From NCBI RefSeq assembly GCF_024494645.1, contig NZ_JANHDJ010000004.1:299355-363354 (forward strand): DNA of 64,000 nt, in the 5' to 3' direction. Below, in pieces: positions 27,038-35,792 of this stretch (position 1 is its first letter; the number at the start of each line of letters is the position of its first letter). The notes under the pieces are model-generated. The model was not told the DNA's origin. It was given only the letters and a program-made list of their open reading frames with translations, and did no database searches. The stretch is from Halohasta litorea. GTDB taxonomy: Archaea > Halobacteriota > Halobacteria > Halobacteriales > Haloferacaceae. Made by a program: the position numbers and the translations under genes.

Positions 27038-28516
27038 ATGGACGATACAGCCAAATACCTTATTCACGCCCGGATTGCCGCCGAGGGCGTCGTCGAGCGA
27101 AGCGACGTCGTCGGCGCAGTGTTCGGCCAGACCGAGGGGCTTCTGGGCGACGAGTTGGATCTCAGAGACCTCCAGCAGTCCTCGAAAGTCGGCCGCATCG
27201 ATGTCGAGATCAGCTCCGAAAACGGCCAGTCGTTCGGCGAGCTCACGATCGCAACCAGCCTCGATAAGGCCGAGACGGCGGTGCTCGGGGCCTCGCTGGA
27301 AACGATCGAACGGGTCGGCCCCTGTCGGGCCTCGATCGAGGTCACCTCCATCGAGGACGTGCGGGCGGCCAAACGGCGGGCGGTCGTCGACCGTGCCAAG
27401 GAACTCCTCGCGACCGCCTTCGACGAGACCGCCATCTCCAGCGAGGAGCTACTGAGCGACGTTCGGGAGTCGGCCCAGGTCGAGGAGATCACCGAGTATG
27501 CCGGACTTCCGGCGGGGCCGAGCGTCGCCTCCTCGGATGCAATCATCGTCGTCGAGGGGCGGGCCGACGTGCTCCAGCTGCTGAAACACGGCATTAAAAA
27601 CGCCATCGGCGTCGAGGGGACAAACATCCCCGAGGCAGTGGCCTCGCTGACCGCCGAAAAGACGGTCACCGTGTTCGTCGACGGTGACCGTGGCGGCGAG
27701 CTCATCCTTCGTGAGTTGCTGCAGGTCGGCGACGTCGACTACGTCGTCTTCGCCCCGGCCGACCAGTCGGTCGAAGACCTCTCGCGGAAGGAGATCCACG
27801 GCCTGCTTCGGGAGAAGATCGCCGCCGACCGGATCGGCGACGCCCAGAACATCCGAGAGACCATCGCCGGACTGATCGAAACTAGTGATCTCGATTTCGC
27901 CGTGAGCGATGCCGACGAGGGGTCGGCGGCCGACCCAACGGACACCGCCGAAACGAACGATGCCGAGGTGACCGACTCACCGACGGAGGTCGAGGTCATC
28001 CCGACCAGTTCGGACGATCTATCCGGAGACGACGCCGAGATGTCTACAACGGAACCGGAACCGCCATCCACAGCCGATCCGGAGCCGACGCCCACAGCCG
28101 ACGAAACAGTCGACATAGAGCCAACGAACGGAGCGGACAGTCCCGAAACAGCCGATTCCGAGGCGACCGACGACACCACGGCAGCCACGGAAAGCGACAC
28201 ACCCGCCACCCTCCGGAGCCACGTGCGCGCAGTCATCGGCGAGGGAACTGGAACCGCCAGGCTCCTCTCGGAATCCTTCGAGCTGTTGGCGGAGGTCGAC
28301 CCCGAGGAGCTCGTTGCGACGCTCGAAACCGCCGACGAGGCGTTCGCCCTCGTTTTCGATGGCGAACTCACCCAACGGATGCTCGATGTGGCCGCCCAGC
28401 GCGGCCTCGACCACGTCGTCGTTCGATCGACCGGCGAGTTCGTCAAACAGCCGGTCGGCACCCGGGTGCTGACCGCCGAACAACTCCGAGCGGCCGAACT
28501 CGATGTCGAAGCGTAA
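27038..28516 (+). CDS. dnaG: DnaG-like primase/RNA-processing protein
   Basis: A 492-residue archaeal DnaG. The N-terminus MDDTAKYLIHARIAAEGVVE is the family opening. A Toprim domain (about residues 165-250) has the catalytic Glu in VVEGRADVLQLL and the Asp pair in VFVDGDRGGE. A long Glu/Asp/Thr-rich linker (about 290-395) separates it from the C-terminal domain. Archaeal DnaG associates with the exosome and can make primers; which role dominates here cannot be told. A clear TATA box (TATTTATATAG region near 26958) precedes the gene by about 75 bases. Confidence 0.93.
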   Translation: MDDTAKYLIHARIAAEGVVERSDVVGAVFGQTEGLLGDELDLRDLQQSSKVGRIDVEISSENGQSFGELTIATSLDKAETAVLGASLETIERVGPCRASIEVTSIEDVRAAKRRAVVDRAKELLATAFDETAISSEELLSDVRESAQVEEITEYAGLPAGPSVASSDAIIVVEGRADVLQLLKHGIKNAIGVEGTNIPEAVASLTAEKTVTVFVDGDRGGELILRELLQVGDVDYVVFAPADQSVEDLSRKEIHGLLREKIAADRIGDAQNIRETIAGLIETSDLDFAVSDADEGSAADPTDTAETNDAEVTDSPTEVEVIPTSSDDLSGDDAEMSTTEPEPPSTADPEPTPTADETVDIEPTNGADSPETADSEATDDTTAATESDTPATLRSHVRAVIGEGTGTARLLSESFELLAEVDPEELVATLETADEAFALVFDGELTQRMLDVAAQRGLDHVVVRSTGEFVKQPVGTRVLTAEQLRAAELDVEA

Positions 28517-28524
28517 GTCGACGC

Positions 28525-28983
28525 CTACTCGCTTTTAAACGACGGATACCGAAGCGTTATGCCCTCGCTGTCTTTGAACAGCTCCGGCGACCGCTCGGCT
28601 TCGACGAAGCCAACACGCCGATACAGCGACCGGGCAGGCTCGTTCTCCGCCGCGACGTGAACCGTCACTGCATGTGTTGTGTTGTCACAGATTTTATTTA
28701 AAAGAGCAGTCGCGCGCCGTTCCCGGCGGTGGTCGGGATCGACAGCAAGCTCCGCGATATGGATCGGTCCCTCGCCGACGGCGAGCAGGTAGCCGACCGG
28801 CCGGTCGTCGCTGTCGGGACTCACCAGGAGCCGCGAGGTTCGGATCGGAACCGAATCCGATCGCTCGGCGATCGCCGTCGACAGCAGCGTCGGGCTCGGC
28901 TCAGAGAGATGCGATTGGAGCCGCCGGAGTGCGGCGGAATCGTTCTCTCGGGCGGGACGAACGGGTGGAGACTGTGGGGCCAT
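28525..28983 (-). CDS. GNAT-family N-acetyltransferase
   Basis: A 152-residue acetyltransferase. The acetyl-CoA binding motif A is visible as IAELAVDPDHRRERRATALL (about 83-102), followed by the beta-strand and helix VTVHVAAENEPARSLYRRVGF typical of RimI-like members. The substrate is unknown. The start at 28983 overlaps the stop of the upstream DUF92 gene (ATGA), so the pair is co-translated. Confidence 0.85.
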   Translation of the reverse strand: MAPQSPPVRPARENDSAALRRLQSHLSEPSPTLLSTAIAERSDSVPIRTSRLLVSPDSDDRPVGYLLAVGEGPIHIAELAVDPDHRRERRATALLNKICDNTTHAVTVHVAAENEPARSLYRRVGFVEAERSPELFKDSEGITLRYPSFKSE

Positions 28984-30293
28984 CAGAGCAGCCAGACCGC
29001 GAGGCCGGTGCTTGTCAGGCCACCGCTCAGTGTGGCTAGGAAGTTGACCCACTGGTTGCCGAGTCGTCCGCCTTCGAGTGTCGCCCCCAGCAGGCTGTCG
29101 ACGGTCATCCCGACGAAGCCGCCGAGGGCAACGACAGCCGCGGCAGCCCACATCGCCCCCAGCGGAAGCACAGCCATCGAGAGCACGCCCGTTATGCCCG
29201 CGCCAGCCAGCCCGGCTAGCTCGCCCTGCCACGTCACCGCGCCGTCGGTACCGGGGTCGACGCGTTCGAGCGTAGTAATGAGCCGTGGGCTGTCGAAGAG
29301 GCCGCCGATCTCGCTCGACAGCGTGTCGCCGAGCGCGGTCGCCAGCGAGCCGCTGAACGCGAAGAGAAACGCGGCGGCCAGCGGGCCTTCGCCTTCGACG
29401 ATTGCGAAGCCCAACACGGCGACGAGTGCGACCGCCGCGTTCGCCAACACGTTGCCGGTGCCGCGAGCCCCGTCGTTGCCTTCGGCGACACCACGCTGTT
29501 CCTTGTCGCCGTAGCGGAACTTCGAGGAGAGCCCACCGATGCCGAAAAACGCGATCAGGACCGCAAACCAGCCGAAGCCGCCGAGAACGATCATCAGCAC
29601 GCCGAGCAGGACGCCGGTGAGCATCCCCGACACCGAAGCCGTCCCCAGTCCGTAGGAGACCGCCCCGAGGACGACAGTGACCACCAGCGCCGCTACCAGT
29701 TCGACCGGCGGCACCGTCCCGACCAGTTCGGCGAATAGCCAGACTACGAGTCCGACCGAGAGCAACACCAGCGGGTCGTCCCGCTCATAGAGGAGTTCGC
29801 GGAGCAGGGCGGCGATCAGCGCACCGACAATCGCGAGAAACGTGATCACCGACCACTCAGTGTTCCCCCCGAGTTGAAGATCGACGAGGAACTGACCGGT
29901 GATTCCGGCCACGAAGCCGCTGGCGACGAAGCCAGCGACCGTCAGAAACGGTTGACTCGTCTGCGAGCGGACGGCCTCCATACCGAGGTTACCGAAGCCG
30001 AGGATCAGCAGAGTCGCAACGAAAATCCCAACCGGCAGCGGCGTCTGTGGCATCGTCGCCAACAGCGCGAGGGCCGCCGCAGCGAGCGAAAAGCCAGCCA
30101 GCCCGTTGAGTCGGCCGTCCTCCCAGTCGCCGGGACGGGCGAACAACTCGAATACGGGACCGCTGCTGACCGTTATCGCCGCGAGGCCGATCAGGGCGAA
30201 CGGGACCACCAAAGCCGGGCCGAGCACCGGAGCCGCCAACCCCAGGCTGGCGACGGCGGCGAACCCTCCAGCGCGTCGGAGCCGGTCTGTCAC
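28983..30293 (-). CDS. DUF92 integral membrane protein
   Basis: A 436-residue membrane protein with about 11-12 helices. The C-terminal half has the DUF92 landmarks SSKFRYGDKEQRGVAEGNDG, RGTGNVLAN and SGSLATALGDTLSSEIG. Family members include plant phytyl-phosphate kinases, so a prenyl-phosphate kinase activity is conceivable, and a CTP-kinase-like role in lipid metabolism would suit the nearby isoprenoid genes. The N-terminal half adds extra helices not essential to the domain. It is co-translated with the downstream GNAT gene. Confidence 0.8.
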   Translation of the reverse strand: MTDRLRRAGGFAAVASLGLAAPVLGPALVVPFALIGLAAITVSSGPVFELFARPGDWEDGRLNGLAGFSLAAAALALLATMPQTPLPVGIFVATLLILGFGNLGMEAVRSQTSQPFLTVAGFVASGFVAGITGQFLVDLQLGGNTEWSVITFLAIVGALIAALLRELLYERDDPLVLLSVGLVVWLFAELVGTVPPVELVAALVVTVVLGAVSYGLGTASVSGMLTGVLLGVLMIVLGGFGWFAVLIAFFGIGGLSSKFRYGDKEQRGVAEGNDGARGTGNVLANAAVALVAVLGFAIVEGEGPLAAAFLFAFSGSLATALGDTLSSEIGGLFDSPRLITTLERVDPGTDGAVTWQGELAGLAGAGITGVLSMAVLPLGAMWAAAAVVALGGFVGMTVDSLLGATLEGGRLGNQWVNFLATLSGGLTSTGLAVWLL

Positions 30294-30397
30294 ACCACGG
30301 GATATCTCCGAGACACACTTAACGGTCCCGACATCCCGAAACGGCGTGTGAGTCGGTGACAGCGAGCTTTTTTAGGCCGTAGCGTGTGGCTCCGGTA

Positions 30398-31003
30398 GTG
30401 CTGTACGATACCTATCTTTCCGTCCGTCTCCGCCGTCGGTCGCAGGACCCCCCTCGACACGTCGCGGTCGTCATCACCGAGCGCGATCTGCTCGAACAGG
30501 GGGCCTACGGGACGCTGTCGTCGTTTTTCGAGTGGGCCGTCGAGTACGGGGCCGAGCGGATCACCGTCTCTGTGAGCGTCCTCGATGAAGCTGTGGTGCC
30601 GACGCTTCGACGGGAACTCGCCGAGCTGTCGGCTCCGCGCCCACTGGCGGTCAGAACCCCCAACGACACTGAACAGGCCGACGAGCCGATCCAGATCTCG
30701 ATCGGCCTCGGCGGGAAACGGGAGTTCACCGAAACCGTCCGCCAGCTCGCCGCCGCCGTCGATGCGGGCGAGCTCGCTCCCGAAGAGATCGAGGCCGAGC
30801 ATATCGACGACCGGCTCGTCTTTCGCGAGGAGCCCGATCTCGTTATCAAAACCGGGGCCGAACGGCTCTCGGATTTCATGATCTGGCAGTCCGTCTACTC
30901 GGAACTCTACTTTACGGATGTCAACTGGCGGGATTTCCGCAAGCGGGACTATCTACGGGCGCTCCTGGACTACGAGGATCGACAGCGACGGTTCGGCGAG
31001 TAG
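30398..31003 (+). CDS. Degenerate cis-prenyltransferase homologue lacking the catalytic motif
   Basis: A 201-residue relative of undecaprenyl diphosphate synthase. Where the true enzymes have DGNRR(W/Y)A, this has ITERDLLEQGAYGT, so the catalytic Asp and diphosphate-binding residues are missing. The C-terminal dimer and active-site wall is well conserved (KTGAERLSDF, YSELYFTDVNW, LRALLDYEDRQRRFG). It runs tail to tail with a catalytically complete homologue. The pattern recalls the NgBR subunit of heteromeric eukaryotic enzymes. The start is GTG 30398, about 26 bases after a TTTTTTA box; GTG 30386 is an alternative. Confidence 0.75.
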   Translation: MLYDTYLSVRLRRRSQDPPRHVAVVITERDLLEQGAYGTLSSFFEWAVEYGAERITVSVSVLDEAVVPTLRRELAELSAPRPLAVRTPNDTEQADEPIQISIGLGGKREFTETVRQLAAAVDAGELAPEEIEAEHIDDRLVFREEPDLVIKTGAERLSDFMIWQSVYSELYFTDVNWRDFRKRDYLRALLDYEDRQRRFGE

Positions 31004-31010
31004 CCGCTCC

Positions 31011-31982
31011 CTAATCGGCCGACGACGCCGGGGTATTTTCCGTTTCGTCGGGCCCGACGATCTCGGTCGACCGCTGGGTTTCGAGTTCGTCGTCGACGGC
31101 CTGCACACCGGCCTGCGGAAGCTGGTCGCGGAGCCGTCCGGCCACGCGTTTGGCTTCGTCGAGTTCGAGACTCCCCAGCGCCCGCATGAGGGTGACCGCA
31201 CGGTCGACCTTGGTTCGCTGCCAGGACTGCTCGCGGGACTCGTAGGTCCGGATGCCGCGGAGGAAATCGATCTTCGAGAACTCCGGCCAGTAGGGTGCAC
31301 AGAAGTAGACCGCCGCTTCGTTGCCGTTGGCGTGCCACGGCAGGAAGTTCGAGGTCCGTTCGTCGCCGCCGGTCCGGATGATGAGATCGACGTCCCGGAC
31401 CGGCTGGCGGTAGAGGTGGGATTCGACGGTTTCGACGTCGATTTCGTCGGGCGCGAGCTCGCCAGCCCCGACGGCCGCAGTGACCTCGCGGGCCGCCCGG
31501 AGGAGTTCGTTGCGGCCACCATACGCGAGGGCGATGTTGAGCCGGAAGCTGTCGTAGTCGGCCGTCTCGGCCTCGGCGTAGGCGATGGCCTCCTGGACGC
31601 GGTCGGGGAGCCGGTCGATCTCGCCGATCGCCCGGATACAGACCTCCCGGTCGTGGAGCCGGTCGCTGTCGGCGAGTTCCCGGAGTTTGGAAGCGATCAT
31701 ATCGAACAAGGGTTCGTTCTGCTCGGCGGGGCGGTCGAAGTTCTCGGTCGAGAACGTATACAGCGTCAGCTCCTTGATATCGACGTCGTCACACCAATCG
31801 AGGACCTGTTCGGAGGTCTCGGCACCGGCGCGGTGGCCGTCGGGTGCGTCCTCGCCCTGTTTGCGGGCGTAGCGCCGGTTGCCATCCTGGATGATTGCGA
31901 CGTGTGTCGGCCCGTCGCCGATCTCGCGGTGGAGGAGCCGCTCGTACGTCCGTCCCAATCGTCGACTAACCCACGAGTACAT
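31011..31982 (-). CDS. uppS: cis-prenyltransferase (polyprenyl diphosphate synthase, UppS family)
   Basis: A 323-residue enzyme extending a short allylic diphosphate with isopentenyl diphosphate in cis configuration to make the polyprenyl (dolichyl) carrier for N-glycosylation. IIQDGNRRYARKQG carries the catalytic Asp. Other conserved blocks are GHRAGAE, LTLYTFSTENF, LNIALAYGGRNEL and DLIIRTGGDERTSNFLPWHA. A C-terminal extension of about 40 residues ends in an acidic tail. It ends eight bases from the degenerate homologue on the opposite strand. Confidence 0.93.
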   Translation of the reverse strand: MYSWVSRRLGRTYERLLHREIGDGPTHVAIIQDGNRRYARKQGEDAPDGHRAGAETSEQVLDWCDDVDIKELTLYTFSTENFDRPAEQNEPLFDMIASKLRELADSDRLHDREVCIRAIGEIDRLPDRVQEAIAYAEAETADYDSFRLNIALAYGGRNELLRAAREVTAAVGAGELAPDEIDVETVESHLYRQPVRDVDLIIRTGGDERTSNFLPWHANGNEAAVYFCAPYWPEFSKIDFLRGIRTYESREQSWQRTKVDRAVTLMRALGSLELDEAKRVAGRLRDQLPQAGVQAVDDELETQRSTEIVGPDETENTPASSAD

Positions 31983-32044
31983 CTACACGTAGTGATTGCC
32001 TGCTGGTATGTGTCTCTTGTTATTCGATTTCGTGACTGTCGGTC

Positions 32045-33097
32045 TCACCGTGAGTTCACCGTCTGCACGTGGCGGCGGCGAATGACTCCGACGTTGTTGG
32101 CGACGTTCTCGGTCAGGGTCCGGAAGGCGTCGGCCGTCTCGCCCTCGTCCAGGACGACCGGTTCGCCGCCGTCGCCCCCGGCCCGGACGGCTGGATCGAG
32201 CGGGATCGCCCCGAGGAACGGGAGGTCCTCGTCGTCGGCGAGCGACCGGCCGCCGCCGCTGCCGAAGATATCGTGTCGACCGCCGCAGTCGGGACACCGG
32301 AACTCGGACATGTTTTCGGCGATCCCCAGGACGGGCGTTTCGTGCTGGCCGAACATCCGCAGTCCCTTGACGGCGTCGTCGAGGGCGACCTGTTGAGGCG
32401 TGGTGACGATGACTGCACCAGTGAGGGGGAGCGTCTGGAGGACGGTCAGTTGGGTGTCGCCGGTTCCCGGTGGGAGATCCAGGACGAGGTAGTCGAGTTG
32501 GCCCCAGTCGACGTCGTCGACTAGCTGGGTCAGAATTTTGTGGACCATCGGCCCCCGCCAGATCACGGGGTCGTCCTCGCCGACGAGAAAGTCCATGCTC
32601 ATCAGTTTCATGCCGTAGCGCTCCGGCGGGATCAGTGTCTTGTCCTCGGTGGCCTCGGGGCCCTCGTTGCTTTTGACCATCCGGGGGACGTTCGGGCCGT
32701 AGATATCGGCATCGAAGAGGCCGACGCGCGCGCCGAGTTGGGAGAGCCCCGCCGCGAGGTTGACTGCGACCGTCGACTTGCCGACCCCGCCCTTGCCGGA
32801 GGCGACGGCGATGATGTTTTTGACGTTCGGCAGCACCTCGTCGTCCGACCCCAGCGATTTGGGGAGGCCCGCACTGATCGAGAGGTCGATGTCGGGGGCT
32901 TCCTCGGCGAAGACCTCCCGCACATCGTTGGCGATCTTCGATTCGTGCGGTGCGTAGGGGGCACCGAGGGCAAGCGAGACGTTGACCTCGTCGCCGTCTG
33001 CGTCGACCGCGTTGACCAGCCCCAGCGAGACGATATCATCACCGAGATCCGGGTCCTCGACCGTCGACAGCAGTTCGAACACGGCATCGTCGTTCAT
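32045..33097 (-). CDS. Mrp/NBP35-family Fe-S cluster carrier ATPase
   Basis: A 350-residue cytosolic P-loop protein of the ApbC/Nbp35 group that carries and delivers iron-sulfur clusters. An N-terminal MIP18/DUF59-like domain (1-85) precedes a Walker A with the deviant lysine (SGKGGVGKST, about 99-108). FDADIYGPN, the DLPPGTGD block and the cluster-binding CPDCGG motif (about 270) follow, and the protein ends with an Arg-rich tail. The fused DUF59 domain is usual in haloarchaea. Confidence 0.92.
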   Translation of the reverse strand: MNDDAVFELLSTVEDPDLGDDIVSLGLVNAVDADGDEVNVSLALGAPYAPHESKIANDVREVFAEEAPDIDLSISAGLPKSLGSDDEVLPNVKNIIAVASGKGGVGKSTVAVNLAAGLSQLGARVGLFDADIYGPNVPRMVKSNEGPEATEDKTLIPPERYGMKLMSMDFLVGEDDPVIWRGPMVHKILTQLVDDVDWGQLDYLVLDLPPGTGDTQLTVLQTLPLTGAVIVTTPQQVALDDAVKGLRMFGQHETPVLGIAENMSEFRCPDCGGRHDIFGSGGGRSLADDEDLPFLGAIPLDPAVRAGGDGGEPVVLDEGETADAFRTLTENVANNVGVIRRRHVQTVNSR

Positions 33098-33160
33098 GCC
33101 CGTAGGTCGGCGCGACCGCTGAATAAGGATTTGGTCCGCGTACGCAAACAGGGATGCCAG

Positions 33161-33664
33161 CTACTCAATGACGGCCGTTGCGTTGGCGGTCTGGCGGTCG
33201 TTCAATCGCAGTTCGACCGTGTACTCTCCCGGCTCCGAGGGGTTATCGATAGCAGGATACTCAACGGTGACGACATCACCTGACTGGAGCGTATAGCCCG
33301 ACTCAAGGGAGATATCGAAGGAGTAGGCGTTGTTGTTGACGCCACTGATGTGGGTTTCGTTGAACGTGCGTTCGGTGGTTCCGTCCCCGTCGGAGTCGAC
33401 GCCGATCTCGATTTCGTCGTGTTGGGCCGCGTCGACGACGAACTCGTCTCGGGGATAGGTGGCTCCGATCTCGTTCAGTTCGTCACCGGTCGTCGTTTCG
33501 TCGACGGTGATTCCGAGGGACTGTGTCACATCCGTCGCCCCGGCGGTGTCGTTTTCGATACTCGTTCCGTTGTCCGCGTCGGGTCCGTCCGCCGCGGGTG
33601 CTCCGCTACAGCCCGCGAGTACGACGATCAGCACGAGACCGATCGTCTGGAGGCGTTTGTTCAC
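33161..33664 (-). CDS. Small secreted lipoprotein, unknown function
   Basis: A 167-residue protein with a Sec-type signal and lipobox VLAGCS (Cys at about residue 19), then a Gly/Asp/Ala-rich spacer and a beta-rich domain (about 60-167) resembling an Ig-like fold (SGDVVTVEYPAID, PGEYTVELRLNDRQ). It would be anchored to the outer face of the membrane. No family was recognised. A TATA-like CTTATAAAC (about 33755-33763 on this strand) lies upstream. Confidence 0.7.
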   Translation of the reverse strand: MNKRLQTIGLVLIVVLAGCSGAPAADGPDADNGTSIENDTAGATDVTQSLGITVDETTTGDELNEIGATYPRDEFVVDAAQHDEIEIGVDSDGDGTTERTFNETHISGVNNNAYSFDISLESGYTLQSGDVVTVEYPAIDNPSEPGEYTVELRLNDRQTANATAVIE

Positions 33665-33776
33665 AGGAACGCCTGAATTTCCGTCGGTGAATACCTTATG
33701 GGATAGAGACAGAACTGTCGTCCTGAGGGAGCCGATCGTGGAGCGTCCGAAAACCGTTTATAAGGTTTTTGTGGCG

Positions 33777-34544
33777 TTATCGACCGTCGACCAGCGTCCC
33801 GGCCCGCTCGCCAGTTAAAAAGTCTCCAACCGCATCGGGGCCGAAAATGTGGGCTGGTGCACCCAGATCAAGGAGTTCCTGGACCTTCCCGGCCATCCCG
33901 CCGCTGACATCTGTCGACTCGCTGTCGCCGAGGACCGACGCGACGTCCTCGAAGGATCGGACCTCTTCGATCACCGCGTCGTGCTCGTCGAGCACGCCCG
34001 GCACGGTCGAACAGAGGCCGACGCGACTCGCTCCCAGCGAGTCGGCGAGGCTGGTCACGATCTCGTCGCCGCTGAGAACCGTGACGCCCTCATTTGCGTG
34101 GGCGATCACGTCCCCGTGGAGGACCGGGACGAAGCCTTCCTCCAGGAGCCCCTCCGTGGCCCCGGCTGGCAACGACAGCACTCCCTCGGCGTCACGCGCG
34201 GCGACCGACAGCGGATGGACGGGGAGGGCGGCCACGCCGCGCTCCTGGAGGCGGTCGACCACCACACCGTTGAGCCGCTTCATCGCGCCGTGGATCGCGG
34301 TTGCGGCCGCCGCATCCGAGGTGCCGGTGGTCGTCGACACACCGTGGTCGGCCGCGTGGACGTGGCCGAAACTCCCGCCGCCGTGGACAACGACGAGCCG
34401 ACCGTCTTCGCTTTTACTTGTCGAGGCGACCGCGTCCAGGACACGATGTAAAGCCTCGTCGTCGACTGTCTCCGGCGAATCTTTATCAGTGATGACGCTG
34501 CCGCCGAGTTTGAGGACGACGAGATCGGAGTCTGTGCCGGTCAT
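33777..34544 (-). CDS. ipk: Isopentenyl phosphate kinase
   Basis: A 255-residue kinase of the amino-acid-kinase fold that phosphorylates isopentenyl phosphate to isopentenyl diphosphate in the archaeal mevalonate pathway. The N-terminal VLKLGGSVITDK binds ATP, and HGGGSFGH holds the family's catalytic His. LSGDEIVTSLA and DVSGGMAGKVQELL are later conserved blocks. It overlaps the mevalonate kinase gene by four bases (ATGA), so the two steps are encoded in one operon. Confidence 0.95.
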   Translation of the reverse strand: MTGTDSDLVVLKLGGSVITDKDSPETVDDEALHRVLDAVASTSKSEDGRLVVVHGGGSFGHVHAADHGVSTTTGTSDAAAATAIHGAMKRLNGVVVDRLQERGVAALPVHPLSVAARDAEGVLSLPAGATEGLLEEGFVPVLHGDVIAHANEGVTVLSGDEIVTSLADSLGASRVGLCSTVPGVLDEHDAVIEEVRSFEDVASVLGDSESTDVSGGMAGKVQELLDLGAPAHIFGPDAVGDFLTGERAGTLVDGR

Positions 34545-35569
34545 CTCTCGGCTTCGCCCTCCTCGACGCGGACGCCCTCGGTGGCGAGTTCGGCGCGGAA
34601 GGAGTCCTCACAGCCGGGCGTGTATTTGAGGCTGGTCTGGGTTTCCTCGGTGCGGTCGAGGGCGACGATACAGCCGCCGCCGCCCGCGCCGGTCAGCTTC
34701 GCGCCCTCGGCTCCGGCCTCGCGGGCGGCCCACACCATCGTATCCAGTGATCGCGAAGAGACGCCCAGGGCCGACAGCAGGCCGTGGTTGATGTTCATGA
34801 GATCGCCGAGTTCCGAAACCAGGTCGTCGCTCGGCTCGGCGTCGGGGTCGGCCTCCCGCAGTAACTCCTCGCCGGTCGCCACGATATCGCCGATGGCTTC
34901 GACCGTGTCGGCGGCGAACTCGTAGCGATCTCGCAGCGCCCGCACGTCGGCGACGAGTTTCCCGGTGTCGCCCGCACCACCGTCGAACCCGACGACAAAG
35001 GGGAGCGTGGGCGTCGTCAGTTCCGTGCAGTCGTCGCCAGCGACGCGGACCGCCCCGCCCATCGTCGAACAGAAGGTGTCGGCTCGTGATGCTTGGCCGT
35101 CCTGGACCTCGAACTCGGCCTGATACGCGCGGTCGGCCAGCTCGCGACGATCGAGCGGTTCGCCCAGTGCGCGCGTTGCAGCGTCGATCCCGGCGACGAC
35201 GACGGCCGCCGAGGAGCCGAGTCCTGCCCCGAGCGGGATCTCGCTTTCGACGGTGATATCAAACCCCGCCTCGGGGGCATCGGCTGCCTCACGGGCCTCC
35301 TGGACCGCCGCGTCGATGTAGCCCATCGCGGCGTCCAGCAAGGGTTGGGGCACGTCGACGTCCGGTCGGTCGGTCGTCGCTCCGGCGTACTCGACGACGA
35401 ACCCGTCGAGGGAGAGATCCGCCGCCTCGACGCGGACGTGGTCGTCCTCGCGTGGCTCGGCGGTCACGGTGGCACGTTTCTCGATGGCACACGGCACCGC
35501 TGGCTCGCCGTAGACGACCGCGTGCTCGCCGAAGAGATAGACTTTCCCGGGTGCGCTGACGGTTGTCAT
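34541..35569 (-). CDS. mvk: Mevalonate kinase
   Basis: A 342-residue GHMP-family kinase that phosphorylates mevalonate. MTTVSAPGKVYLFGEHAVVYGEPA is the usual N-terminus. The phosphate-binding motif GAGLGSSAAVVV is near residue 110, and the C-terminal GAKLTGAGGGGCIVAL is motif 3. It is the first gene of an mvk-ipk operon with a strong TATA box about 50 bases upstream. Confidence 0.95.
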   Translation of the reverse strand: MTTVSAPGKVYLFGEHAVVYGEPAVPCAIEKRATVTAEPREDDHVRVEAADLSLDGFVVEYAGATTDRPDVDVPQPLLDAAMGYIDAAVQEAREAADAPEAGFDITVESEIPLGAGLGSSAAVVVAGIDAATRALGEPLDRRELADRAYQAEFEVQDGQASRADTFCSTMGGAVRVAGDDCTELTTPTLPFVVGFDGGAGDTGKLVADVRALRDRYEFAADTVEAIGDIVATGEELLREADPDAEPSDDLVSELGDLMNINHGLLSALGVSSRSLDTMVWAAREAGAEGAKLTGAGGGGCIVALDRTEETQTSLKYTPGCEDSFRAELATEGVRVEEGEAER

Positions 35570-35620
35570 TTCGCGTGCGCTCCGTCGGCTCGGGTGACTC
35601 GCAGGGTTCGATTCATGGTG

Positions 35621-35628
35621 TATAAATA
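35621..35628 (-). promoter_or_regulatory. TATA box of the mvk-ipk operon
   Basis: On the minus strand the sequence CCTATTTATA lies about 52 bases before the mvk ATG, placing transcription start near 35598 and giving a leader of about 28 bases. Confidence 0.55.
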
Positions 35629-35792
35629 GGTTACTATAGCGAGGGTTTTTATAGGTCCCTATAAATTATTCAGTACGCGAGACGCCAGCCGTTCGGCGGA
35701 TGGCCACCGCGGTTGAGGTGCGGCATGCGCCCTCCTCAAGGGAATTGGGAATGGACGTCCGGTCCGCAATTGTGCGGATCGATGTTTTTGGA

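Noticed and set aside
35763..35778. Palindrome TCCGCA-4-TGCGGA followed by T5, considered as a terminator
   Set aside because: The T run lies on the plus strand while the adjacent hemAT gene ends on the minus strand, so no gene is served by it.
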